In this document: positions 1-4,862 of the stretch, piece by piece | Position numbering within the stretch: the first letter of the stretch is position 1 | How the letters are laid out: each line of letters starts with the position of its first letter | Assembly: GCA_900768725.1 (NCBI GenBank) | Contig: CAAGDU010000085.1 | Span: 1 to 7,462, forward strand | From: Bacteroidales bacterium | Lineage (GTDB): Bacteria; Bacteroidota; Bacteroidia; Bacteroidales; Paludibacteraceae | Reading direction: 5' to 3' | DNA length: 7,462 nt | The notes under the pieces: generated by a model | Seen by the model: the letters and a program-made list of their open reading frames with translations, nothing else | Told to the model about the DNA's origin: nothing | Databases searched by the model: none | Translations under genes and position numbers: made by a program

Positions 1-686
1 CGTTCTTCCTCTTTCTGCGCAATGCGTTTCTTCAGATTGAGCAGGGTGGGCGAGAGTTGAATGCCCCGCTGCTCTATCAGTTCGGCTGCCTTGGCGAAAT
101 ACGAGGGCTCCGGCTTCTTGATTTGCAAACGGTCTTTGCCCGAGATGTTCATCGCCACGAGCAAGTCCCCTTTGGTTCGCTTCACGCGGTTGAGCGGCAG
201 GGGGTTGAGCGTGCCGCCGTCAATAAGCAGTTTGTTTCCGCGCTGCACGGGTTGGAAGAAGAGCGGGATACTCATCGAGGCGCGGATGGCACTGAACAGA
301 CTGCCCGAGCGGAACACCACCTCGTCCGCCGAAATCAGGTCTGCCGCCACGATGGCGCAGGGGATGTTCAGGCATTGTATCAGTTGGTCGGGCACCACTT
401 TCTCCAACTCGCGAATCACCCGCTCGCCTTTTACCAACGAGTTGAGCGAGAGAGACAGGTCCACCATCTTCAGTATCACCTGCTGGTCCACCCGCAGGAA
501 CCACTCCTTCGCGTCCTGCAACTGCCCCGCGGCGTACATGCCGGCTATCATCGCCCCCATGGAGCAACCCGCGATACTCGTTATCTTGTATCCGCGTGCT
601 TCCAGTTCTTCGATCGCCCCGATGTGCGCCAACCCTCGCGCCCCGCCGGAACCCAGTACCAATGCTACATTGCGCTTCTTTTCCAT
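1..686 (-). CDS. patatin-like phospholipase family protein (partial, C-terminus off window)
   Basis: Predicted serine acyl-hydrolase of the patatin / RssA-NTE family, which cleaves acyl esters of (lyso)phospholipids with a Ser-Asp dyad. The first 228 residues are visible. An N-terminal glycine-rich oxyanion loop (GSGGARG, residues 12-18) is followed by the nucleophile elbow GCSMG (40-44, Ser42). The block ASMSIPLFFQPV (136-147) leads to the DGG motif with catalytic Asp156. All core catalytic elements are intact, so the fold is patatin with good certainty; the true substrate is unknown. No signal peptide or membrane segment is seen at the N-terminus, which suggests a cytosolic enzyme. The ATG at 686-684 is chosen because it begins the usual short lead (MEKKRNVALVLGSGG) into the first strand. 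It lies only 15 nt from the 3' end of tRNA-Ala, with no Shine-Dalgarno and no visible promoter of its own, so it is probably transcribed through from upstream. The gene continues beyond the left edge. Confidence 0.9.
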   Translation of the reverse strand, partial: MEKKRNVALVLGSGGARGLAHIGAIEELEARGYKITSIAGCSMGAMIAGMYAAGQLQDAKEWFLRVDQQVILKMVDLSLSLNSLVKGERVIRELEKVVPDQLIQCLNIPCAIVAADLISADEVVFRSGSLFSAIRASMSIPLFFQPVQRGNKLLIDGGTLNPLPLNRVKRTKGDLLVAMNISGKDRLQIKKPEPSYFAKAAELIEQRGIQLSPTLLNLKKRIAQKEEE

Positions 687-701
687 AGCCGTCTTAAATT
701 G

Positions 702-774
702 TGGAGCATATCGGACTCGAACCGACCACCTCAACATTGCGAACGTTGCGCTCTACCAGATGAGCTAATGCCCC
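702..774 (-). tRNA. tRNA-Ala (anticodon CGC)
   Basis: A complete 73-nt cloverleaf reads on the minus strand from 774 to 702. The acceptor stem GGGGCAT/ATGCTCC contains the G3-U70 wobble pair, the known identity element for alanyl-tRNA synthetase. The D stem is GCTC/GAGC, the anticodon stem CAACG/TGTTG encloses loop TTCGCAA with anticodon CGC, and the T arm carries GTTCGAGT. The discriminator is A73. CCA is not encoded (CAA follows), so it must be added after transcription. It decodes GCG, a common alanine codon in the neighbouring genes. It sits 43 nt downstream of gcvT and 15 nt upstream of the patatin gene, all on the same strand. Confidence 0.96.
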
Positions 775-779
775 ATAGA

Positions 780-806
780 CCTTTGCTGCCACGTGGGCAG
801 CAAAGG
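780..806 (-). other. perfect 11-bp hairpin between gcvT and tRNA-Ala
   Basis: Inverted repeat CCTTTGCTGCC (780-790) and GGCAGCAAAGG (796-806) with a 5-nt loop. On the minus strand it lies 11 nt after the gcvT stop codon and 5 nt before the mature tRNA-Ala 5' end. No U-tract follows on either strand, so it is not a canonical intrinsic terminator. A processing signal, a weak U-less terminator or a stability element for the gcvT 3' end are all possible. The pairing is seen directly; the role is inference. Confidence 0.7.
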
Positions 807-817
807 CGGATAATTCC

Positions 818-1885
818 TTACACAATCTTCGCAGGGATGAGTTTCTCGCGAATACGGATGTAGATGATGGTCTCTTTCTTTGCAAAAGCGGTCTTCACAT
901 AGCCCATGCCGATACCGACCTTGGTGTTCGGGAGCATGATACCGCTCGTTACGTTGCCGATGGTGTTGCCCTCAGCATCGCAAATCTCGTAGCCGTTGCG
1001 CGGTATAGCCCGCTCTTGGCACTCGAAGTGCACCAACTTGCGCTGCACGCCTTCGGCTTTCTGACGGAGCAGGAACTCCTTGTCGATGAAGTCTTTAGCA
1101 TCGAACTTGGTAATCCATCCGAGCCCTGCCTCGAGGGGCGAGGTGGTGTCATCAATGTCGTGCCCGTAGAGGCAATACCATTTCTCCAAACGGAGGCTGT
1201 CGCGTGCGCCCAAGCCGATAGGTGCCAGCCCGAAGTCTTTGCCGACCTCGAAGAGGGCATTCCAAATCTGCTCAGCATACTCTTTCGGGAAATACAACTC
1301 GAAGCCGCCTGCACCGGTGTAGCCCGTGTTGCTCAGAATAACGCCCTGCACGCCCGCAAAAGACCATTCGCGGAAACTATAATAAGGTATAGCACTCAGG
1401 TCGGCGTCGGTGAGGAGTTGCAGCATCTCGGTGGCTTTCGGACCCTGCACGGCGAGTTGCGCATAGCGGTCGGAAGCGTTCTCGAGGCTCACGCCGAAGG
1501 TGTTGTGCTCGTTCACCCATGCCCAGTCTTTGTTGATATTGCCGGCATTGACCACCATCAGGTACTTCGTGGTGGAGTATTTGTAGATAATCAGGTCGTC
1601 CACGATACCGCCTTTGCCGTTGGGCATGCAGGTGTATTGTGCCTTGCCTGCGTCCAGTTTGCTGACATCGTTGGTGGTGATGTACTGCAAGAAATCGAGT
1701 GCCTTCTCGCCTTTCACCCAGAACTCACCCATGTGGCTCACATCGAACACGCCCACGCCGTTGCGGACAATCATGTGCTCTTGGTTGATACCCGTGGGGT
1801 ACTGGATAGGCATGTTAAACCCGGCAAAGTCTGCCATCTTTGCGCCCAACGCAATATGGGTCGCGGTGTACGGAGTCTCTTTCAT
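818..1885 (-). CDS. gcvT: glycine cleavage system T protein (aminomethyltransferase)
   Basis: GcvT takes the aminomethyl group carried on lipoyl-GcvH, releases ammonia and transfers the methylene to tetrahydrofolate, giving 5,10-methylene-THF. The 355-residue length is normal for the family. Visible motifs are DVSHMGE (48-54), GKGGIVDDL (90-98) with the conserved catalytic-site Asp96, NTGYTGAGGFELY (186-198), GARDSLRLE (226-234) and CLYGHDIDDTTSPLEAGLGW (238-257), followed by the C-terminal barrel with TSGIMLPN. The folate-site loop reads YTGAGG where many homologues have YTGEDG; I believe this variant is common in Bacteroidota, so it is probably not inactivating. The ATG at 1885 gives the normal N-terminus (MKETPYTATH). 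It starts 40 nt after the pepT stop without a promoter match in the gap, so it is probably the second gene of a pepT operon. Other subunits (GcvH, GcvP) are not in the window. No glycine-riboswitch-like leader is seen in front of it. Confidence 0.96.
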   Translation of the reverse strand: MKETPYTATHIALGAKMADFAGFNMPIQYPTGINQEHMIVRNGVGVFDVSHMGEFWVKGEKALDFLQYITTNDVSKLDAGKAQYTCMPNGKGGIVDDLIIYKYSTTKYLMVVNAGNINKDWAWVNEHNTFGVSLENASDRYAQLAVQGPKATEMLQLLTDADLSAIPYYSFREWSFAGVQGVILSNTGYTGAGGFELYFPKEYAEQIWNALFEVGKDFGLAPIGLGARDSLRLEKWYCLYGHDIDDTTSPLEAGLGWITKFDAKDFIDKEFLLRQKAEGVQRKLVHFECQERAIPRNGYEICDAEGNTIGNVTSGIMLPNTKVGIGMGYVKTAFAKKETIIYIRIREKLIPAKIV

Positions 1886-1906
1886 ATATTTTATATTTTT
1901 AAGGTG

Positions 1907-1918
1907 GCGATATATCGC
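1907..1918. repeat. 12-bp perfect palindrome in the pepT-gcvT gap
   Basis: GCGATATATCGC is perfectly self-complementary and sits in the 40-nt gap between the pepT stop and the gcvT start, 21 nt from the gcvT ATG. As RNA it would form only a 4-bp stem with a TATA loop, so it is weak as a hairpin and is not followed by a U-tract. A protein-binding site is possible but unsupported by any other copy in this window. Confidence 0.35.
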
Positions 1919-1925
1919 TAAATGG

Positions 1926-3137
1926 TTAGGCTTTCTCTACCATTTTGAGTATCACCTGCATGGCTTTCTCCATGGAGGGGATGGGCAGGTATTCGTAGCG
2001 GCTGTGGAAGTTCTCGCCGCCGGCGAAGATGTTGGGGCAGGGTAGTCCTTCAAACGAGAGGCGTGCGCCGTCCGTACCGCCGCGGATGGGCTGCACTTTC
2101 GGTGTGATGCCTACCTCTTTCATCGCCTCTTCCACCAGCGTAACGATATGCATCACGGGCTCCACTCTCTCGCGCATGTTGTAGTATTGGTCGCGTATCT
2201 CTATCTCTGCGGTGCCCTCGCCGTACTCGCGGTTGACCTTGCGCACAAGGTGCTCCATCTCGCGTTTGCGGCTCTCGAAGCGATGGCGGTCGTGGTCGCG
2301 GATGATATAACTGAGCGTGGTCTCCTCCACCGTTCCGTTCATGCCGACAAGGTGGTAGAATCCCTCGTAGCCCTGCGTGTGCTCGGGCGTTTCCCAGCGC
2401 GGCAGCATCACCGCTAGTTGGTAGCCGATACGCATGGAGTTAATCATCTTGTGGTAGCCATAACCCGGGTGGACGTTCACACCGTGGATATGTATCTTCG
2501 CGCTGGCGGCATTGAAGTTCTCGAACTCCAACTCGCCGACCGCTCCGCCATCCATCGTGTATGCAAAGTCGCAACCGAACTTCGCCACATCGAAGTGGTC
2601 TGCGCCCTGCCCAATCTCCTCGTCGGGGGTGAAGCCTACGCGAATCTTGCCGTGCTTGATTTCGGGGTGCTGAATAAGGTACTCGCAGGCGGATACTATC
2701 TCCGCTATACCGGCTTTGTCGTCCGCGCCGAGCAGGGTCTTGCCGTTGGTTACGATGATGTCTTGCCCCGTATAGTGCTGTATCTCAGGATATTTCGCCA
2801 CTTCGAGCACGATGTTCTCCGCCTCATTGAGCACGATGTCCTTGCCATCGTATGCCTTCACAATCCGCGGCTGGATATGCTTGCCGCTGGCATCGGGCGC
2901 GGTATCCATGTGGGCGATGAAGCCGATGGTGGGCTTGCCTTCCGTGTTGGCAGGCAGGGTCGCCATGATATAGCCGTTGTCGTCTAACTCCACCTCCTGC
3001 AAACCGATGGTTTTCAGTTCATCGCGGAGGTACTGCGCAAACTCCATCTGCCCGGGGGTAGAGGGCGTCATGTTGGTTTCTTCATCCGAAGTCGTGCAAA
3101 ACGACACATACTTCAAAAAGCGGGCGGTGATATCCAT
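1926..3137 (-). CDS. pepT: peptidase T (aminotripeptidase, M20B metallopeptidase)
   Basis: PepT is a cytosolic di-zinc exopeptidase that removes the N-terminal residue of tripeptides. The product is 403 residues against about 408 for the E. coli enzyme, so it is full length. The M20 metal-site series is complete and in order: HMD with His76 and Asp78, GADDKAG with bridging Asp139, PDEE with Glu173 (catalytic base) and Glu174, MDGG with Asp196, and ENFHSRYE with His378. The lid/dimerisation domain lies between about residues 205 and 315 and contains the histidine-rich segment HIHGVNVHPG. RGGTDGARLSFEG (352-364) is typical of PepT rather than DapE or CPG2. The ATG at 3137 gives the family N-terminus (MDITARFLKYV). 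A good Bacteroidota promoter lies just upstream, giving a leader of roughly 40 nt without Shine-Dalgarno. gcvT follows after 40 nt; I recall this pairing in other Bacteroidales genomes but could not check it. Confidence 0.96.
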   Translation of the reverse strand: MDITARFLKYVSFCTTSDEETNMTPSTPGQMEFAQYLRDELKTIGLQEVELDDNGYIMATLPANTEGKPTIGFIAHMDTAPDASGKHIQPRIVKAYDGKDIVLNEAENIVLEVAKYPEIQHYTGQDIIVTNGKTLLGADDKAGIAEIVSACEYLIQHPEIKHGKIRVGFTPDEEIGQGADHFDVAKFGCDFAYTMDGGAVGELEFENFNAASAKIHIHGVNVHPGYGYHKMINSMRIGYQLAVMLPRWETPEHTQGYEGFYHLVGMNGTVEETTLSYIIRDHDRHRFESRKREMEHLVRKVNREYGEGTAEIEIRDQYYNMRERVEPVMHIVTLVEEAMKEVGITPKVQPIRGGTDGARLSFEGLPCPNIFAGGENFHSRYEYLPIPSMEKAMQVILKMVEKA

Positions 3138-3184
3138 AAATATACTGATTTTTTGTAAAGGTTTTCATTTGTGAAATGCGCTTG

Positions 3185-3216
3185 CAAAGATACAACATTT
3201 TTTCGCAATTACCAAA
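3185..3216 (-). promoter_or_regulatory. predicted Bacteroidota-type promoter of pepT(-gcvT)
   Basis: Reading the minus strand, TTTG (3216-3213) is followed by a 20-bp spacer and TATCTTTG (3192-3185), a full match to the TAnnTTTG -7 element. Transcription should start near 3178, about 40 nt before the pepT ATG. The -33 box lies only 10 bp beyond the end of the T-tract of the preceding gene's terminator, so the two signals are tightly packed. Confidence 0.75.
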
Positions 3217-3226
3217 TTTTTGCCGC

Positions 3227-3262
3227 AAAAAAAGTAATTGGTGCCCAAAAAGCACCAATTAC
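3227..3262 (-). terminator. intrinsic terminator of the D-2-hydroxyacid dehydrogenase transcript
   Basis: Arms GTAATTGGTGC (3234-3244) and GCACCAATTAC (3252-3262) form a perfect 11-bp stem around a 7-nt loop. On the minus strand the stem is followed by seven T residues (3233-3227). The other side is CCCTCTCTC, so termination is one-directional. It ends transcription of the dehydrogenase gene about 214 nt after its stop codon and insulates the pepT promoter. Confidence 0.9.
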
Positions 3263-3475
3263 CCTCTCTCTTCAAAGCAAGACCAAGTTTCTAAACGATA
3301 ACCAATCTGCCTATCTGCCTACCAATATGCTATTCTGTTTGTTAAGCGGATTTTGAGCGGAAGATAAGCCGTCTTTAAGCCGACCTTACAACTACAATAT
3401 AAACTATCGAAATGATAACAAAAGTTGAGATACTCTTGCTTTTTGTTATTTATCAAACAATCACTGCTCTTTTGC
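3263..3475 (-). other. 213-nt gene-free 3' UTR of the dehydrogenase gene
   Basis: Between the dehydrogenase stop codon and its terminator I find no convincing coding frame, no RNA gene and no promoter match on either strand. The stretch carries small repeats: two adjacent copies of ATCTGCCT (3305-3320) flanked by ACCAAT (3301-3306 and 3321-3326), and an 11-bp-period array at 3343-3386. It is long for a bacterial 3' UTR. Confidence 0.5.
3343..3386. repeat. imperfect tandem array, four units of 11 bp
   Basis: Four consecutive 11-mers begin TAAGCGG, TGAGCGG, TAAGCCG and TAAGCCG at 3343, 3354, 3365 and 3376. The first seven bases are conserved (TAAGCsG) and the last four vary. The array lies inside the 3' UTR of the dehydrogenase gene. 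It may be a decayed simple repeat or a series of sites on one face of the helix; no function can be assigned. Confidence 0.55.
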
Positions 3476-4408
3476 TCACACTACAATATCCATCCTCTCA
3501 TTATCTCCAGCGGCAAACGCCAAGATATTCTCGCACACATTCTCGCACATATCCAGTCGCCCTTCCCACGTCCCTGTCCCTGTGTGCGGCGAGACAAGCA
3601 CGTTATCCATCTCCAGCAGCGCAGGTGTAATCGCGGGCTCATGCTCAAACACATCCATCGCAGCCCCCGCAATCTCTCCCTTGCGCAACGCCTCTACCAG
3701 CGCGGCTTCATCCACATGCGCCCCGCGCGCCGTGTTGATAAGGTAGGCAGTGGGTTTCATCATCTGCAACTCGCGGGTGCTTATCAGGTGGTGCACGTCG
3801 GCGGTGTAGGGCAGGTTAAGCGACACGTAATCAGCCGTTTGCAAGAGTTCCTCCATACCGACATACTGCGCCTCATAGCGCGCCTCAATGGTTTCATTCA
3901 GTCTATGCCTATTGTGATATATCACCCGCATCCCGCTCGCCAACGCCCGCCGCGCCAGCGACTGCCCGATGCGCCCCATTCCGATGATTCCCAGCGTCTT
4001 ACCATAGAGCGAGTGGCTCAGGTTGTTCATCACCCCAAACGGCTCTGCAGTCCCTGTCCGCAGCCGGCGGTCAAACTCTGCCGTTCGCCTTGCGATGCCT
4101 ATCATCAGCGCGAACGCCAATTCCGCCGTCGGCTCTATCACCGGCTGCGGGGTGTTGGTTACGCGAATACCTCGCTCACGACAAGCCTCCAAATTGATAT
4201 TGTTATACCCCACGCCGAAATTTGCCACCAGCCTAAGCCGCGGCATGCCGGCAATCATCTCCCGCGTAACAGGCTTATCAAACGTAGAAACCAATATCTC
4301 CGCCTCCTCGAAAGGCGCATAGAGTATGCAGGTTTCATGTTGTGTAGAAGGAGTGATTAGTCGCCTAAATCCCTCTTTGGGTAGTACGGTAGTGAAAGCA
4401 ATTTTCAT
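3476..4408 (-). CDS. D-isomer-specific 2-hydroxyacid dehydrogenase, probably glyoxylate/hydroxypyruvate reductase-like
   Basis: Cytosolic NAD(P)-dependent oxidoreductase interconverting a 2-keto acid and its D-2-hydroxy acid. Starting at the ATG at 4408 it has 310 residues, usual for the family. The catalytic domain begins with MKIAFTTVLP and contains NFGVGYNNINLEACRERG (63-80). The Rossmann motif is GMGRIG (143-148). The catalytic triad is Arg228 (NTARG), Glu257 (DVFEHEP) and His275 (SPH), spaced as in phosphoglycerate dehydrogenase. After the second Rossmann strand the sequence is YHNRHR rather than an acidic residue, as in NADP-using glyoxylate/hydroxypyruvate reductases (GhrB/GyaR type); this points to NADPH but is inference. 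The segment after the catalytic His reads HTGTGT instead of the usual HIGSAT. D-lactate dehydrogenase or another keto-acid reductase cannot be excluded. An in-frame ATG 13 codons upstream (4447) is not used because the extension is not family-like. It is monocistronic: a terminator follows, and the tRNA-Glu terminator precedes it. Confidence 0.9.
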   Translation of the reverse strand: MKIAFTTVLPKEGFRRLITPSTQHETCILYAPFEEAEILVSTFDKPVTREMIAGMPRLRLVANFGVGYNNINLEACRERGIRVTNTPQPVIEPTAELAFALMIGIARRTAEFDRRLRTGTAEPFGVMNNLSHSLYGKTLGIIGMGRIGQSLARRALASGMRVIYHNRHRLNETIEARYEAQYVGMEELLQTADYVSLNLPYTADVHHLISTRELQMMKPTAYLINTARGAHVDEAALVEALRKGEIAGAAMDVFEHEPAITPALLEMDNVLVSPHTGTGTWEGRLDMCENVCENILAFAAGDNERMDIVV

Positions 4409-4479
4409 AAATAAAAATCTATTTTGGTGCGAAGATGTTCTCAACACTCTAGAGTACTTAAGAGAGTCTCTGCCTTACG

Positions 4480-4510
4480 CGAACATATTTAGTACTTTTG
4501 AAGTATCGAA
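4480..4510 (-). promoter_or_regulatory. weak candidate promoter of the dehydrogenase gene
   Basis: On the minus strand TTCG (4510-4507) is followed after 19 bp by TATGTTCG (4487-4480), one mismatch from TAnnTTTG and one from TTTG. It would give a leader of about 65 nt. It is the only site of roughly the right form between the tRNA-Glu terminator and the ATG, so it is offered as a candidate only. Confidence 0.25.
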
Positions 4511-4518
4511 CCCGATAA

Positions 4519-4558
4519 AGAAAGAAAACTATCAAAGTGTCATTCACCTTGATAGTTT
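4519..4558 (-). terminator. intrinsic terminator of tRNA-Glu
   Basis: Arms AAACTATCAA (4526-4535) and TTGATAGTTT (4549-4558) pair over 10 bp. After one A-C mismatch the stem continues with GTG/CAC (4537-4539 with 4545-4547), closing a 5-nt loop. On the minus strand the stem is followed by a U-rich run (TTTTCTTTCTTT including the stem end). It lies 10 nt after the tRNA 3' end, so it closes a monocistronic tRNA transcript. Confidence 0.82.
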
Positions 4559-4567
4559 CTCCTCTTG

Positions 4568-4640
4568 TAGTGCTACCCGGACTCGAACCGGGGTTTACGG
4601 CGTGAGAGGCCGTTGTCCTAGGCCACTAGACGATAGCACC
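4568..4640 (-). tRNA. tRNA-Glu (anticodon CTC)
   Basis: A complete 73-nt cloverleaf reads from 4640 to 4568. The acceptor stem GGTGCTA/TAGCACT ends in a G1-U72 wobble. The D stem is GTCT/GGAC, the anticodon stem ACGGC/GCCGT encloses loop CTCTCAC with anticodon CTC, and the T arm is CCCGG-TTCGAGT-CCGGG. The discriminator is A; the next bases are CAA, so CCA is not encoded. It decodes GAG. A matching promoter lies 33 nt upstream and a terminator directly follows, so it is an independent single-tRNA gene. Confidence 0.96.
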
Positions 4641-4672
4641 TTGGTAACTGCTCCCTTTTTCGAAAGCGAGTG

Positions 4673-4704
4673 CAAAGGTACTGCTTTTTTTTGATATGAC
4701 CAAA
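4673..4704 (-). promoter_or_regulatory. predicted Bacteroidota-type promoter of tRNA-Glu
   Basis: On the minus strand TTTG (4704-4701), a 20-bp spacer and TACCTTTG (4680-4673) match the -33 and -7 elements exactly. Transcription should start near 4666, leaving a 5' leader of about 26 nt for RNase P to remove. Confidence 0.75.
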
Positions 4705-4710
4705 TATTTT

Positions 4711-4760
4711 TGCGGGAAAATGCTATTTTTTGCTTTTTTTTGCGTTTTTGTGTAAAAAAA
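4711..4760. repeat. five A/T-tract units phased at 10 bp (predicted curved DNA)
   Basis: Five consecutive 10-bp blocks start with TG at 4711, 4721, 4731, 4741 and 4751, and each carries an A- or T-tract: A4, T6, T8, T5 and A7. Tract centres fall near 4718, 4728, 4737, 4747 and 4757, a spacing of 9 to 10 bp. Tracts repeated at the helical period are known to curve DNA. The array lies between the outward-facing tRNA-Glu and nadE promoters. The phasing is seen; curvature and any regulatory role are inference. Confidence 0.6.
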
Positions 4761-4769
4761 CGGCTAAAA

Positions 4770-4801
4770 TTTGCGCAATTCATAGGATTTTAGTAAATTT
4801 G
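4770..4801 (+). promoter_or_regulatory. predicted Bacteroidota-type promoter of nadE
   Basis: TTTG (4770-4773), a 20-bp spacer and TAAATTTG (4794-4801) match the -33 and -7 elements. Transcription should start near 4808, giving a leader of about 55 nt before the nadE ATG. No Shine-Dalgarno is visible in that leader. Confidence 0.75.
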
Positions 4802-4862
4802 CGCGCTCAAAAATACAGTAGAAATAGAGCATCTTGTGTTGAATAATAAGTGAACCATCACG

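Noticed and set aside
57..863. Long open frames on the plus strand (57-863 and 61-768)
   Set aside because: They lie antisense to the patatin-like gene and cross the tRNA-Ala and the gcvT 3' end. Their translations show no recognisable domain, whereas the minus-strand frame has all patatin motifs.
1016..1921. 301-codon open frame on the plus strand antisense to gcvT
   Set aside because: It is a shadow of a G/C-rich gene on the other strand; composition is Val/His/Ala-rich without motifs, and gcvT is intact.
1886..1925. Glycine riboswitch in front of gcvT
   Set aside because: The gap is only 40 nt and is A/T-rich, far too short for a glycine aptamer; the pepT leader of about 40 nt is too short as well.
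3171..3356. Small open frame of 61 codons on the plus strand
   Set aside because: It runs through the pepT promoter and the dehydrogenase terminator, is low-complexity and Lys/Asn/Phe-rich, and has no promoter on its strand.
3425..4360. 311-codon open frame on the plus strand antisense to the dehydrogenase gene
   Set aside because: It is Arg/His/Pro-rich with no family features, while the minus-strand gene has a complete Rossmann motif and catalytic triad.
4409..4447. 13-codon N-terminal extension of the dehydrogenase (ATG at 4447)
   Set aside because: The extension is not like family N-termini, while MKIAFTTVLP at 4408 begins the first beta strand directly.
4446..4470. Nested small palindromes (ACTCTAGAGT, AGTACT, CTTAAG) upstream of the dehydrogenase gene
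   Set aside because: The units are short, compete with each other for pairing, and are followed by no U-tract; chance in low-complexity A/T-rich DNA is enough to explain them.
4493..4500. TACTTTTG on the plus strand, a match to the -7 promoter element
   Set aside because: No -33 box at 18 to 22 bp, and the only thing downstream on the plus strand is the antisense of tRNA-Glu and its terminator.
4595..4783. Small minus-strand open frame of 62 codons
   Set aside because: It overlaps tRNA-Glu, its promoter and the homopolymer tracts; the product is a Lys/Phe run from A/T-tracts.
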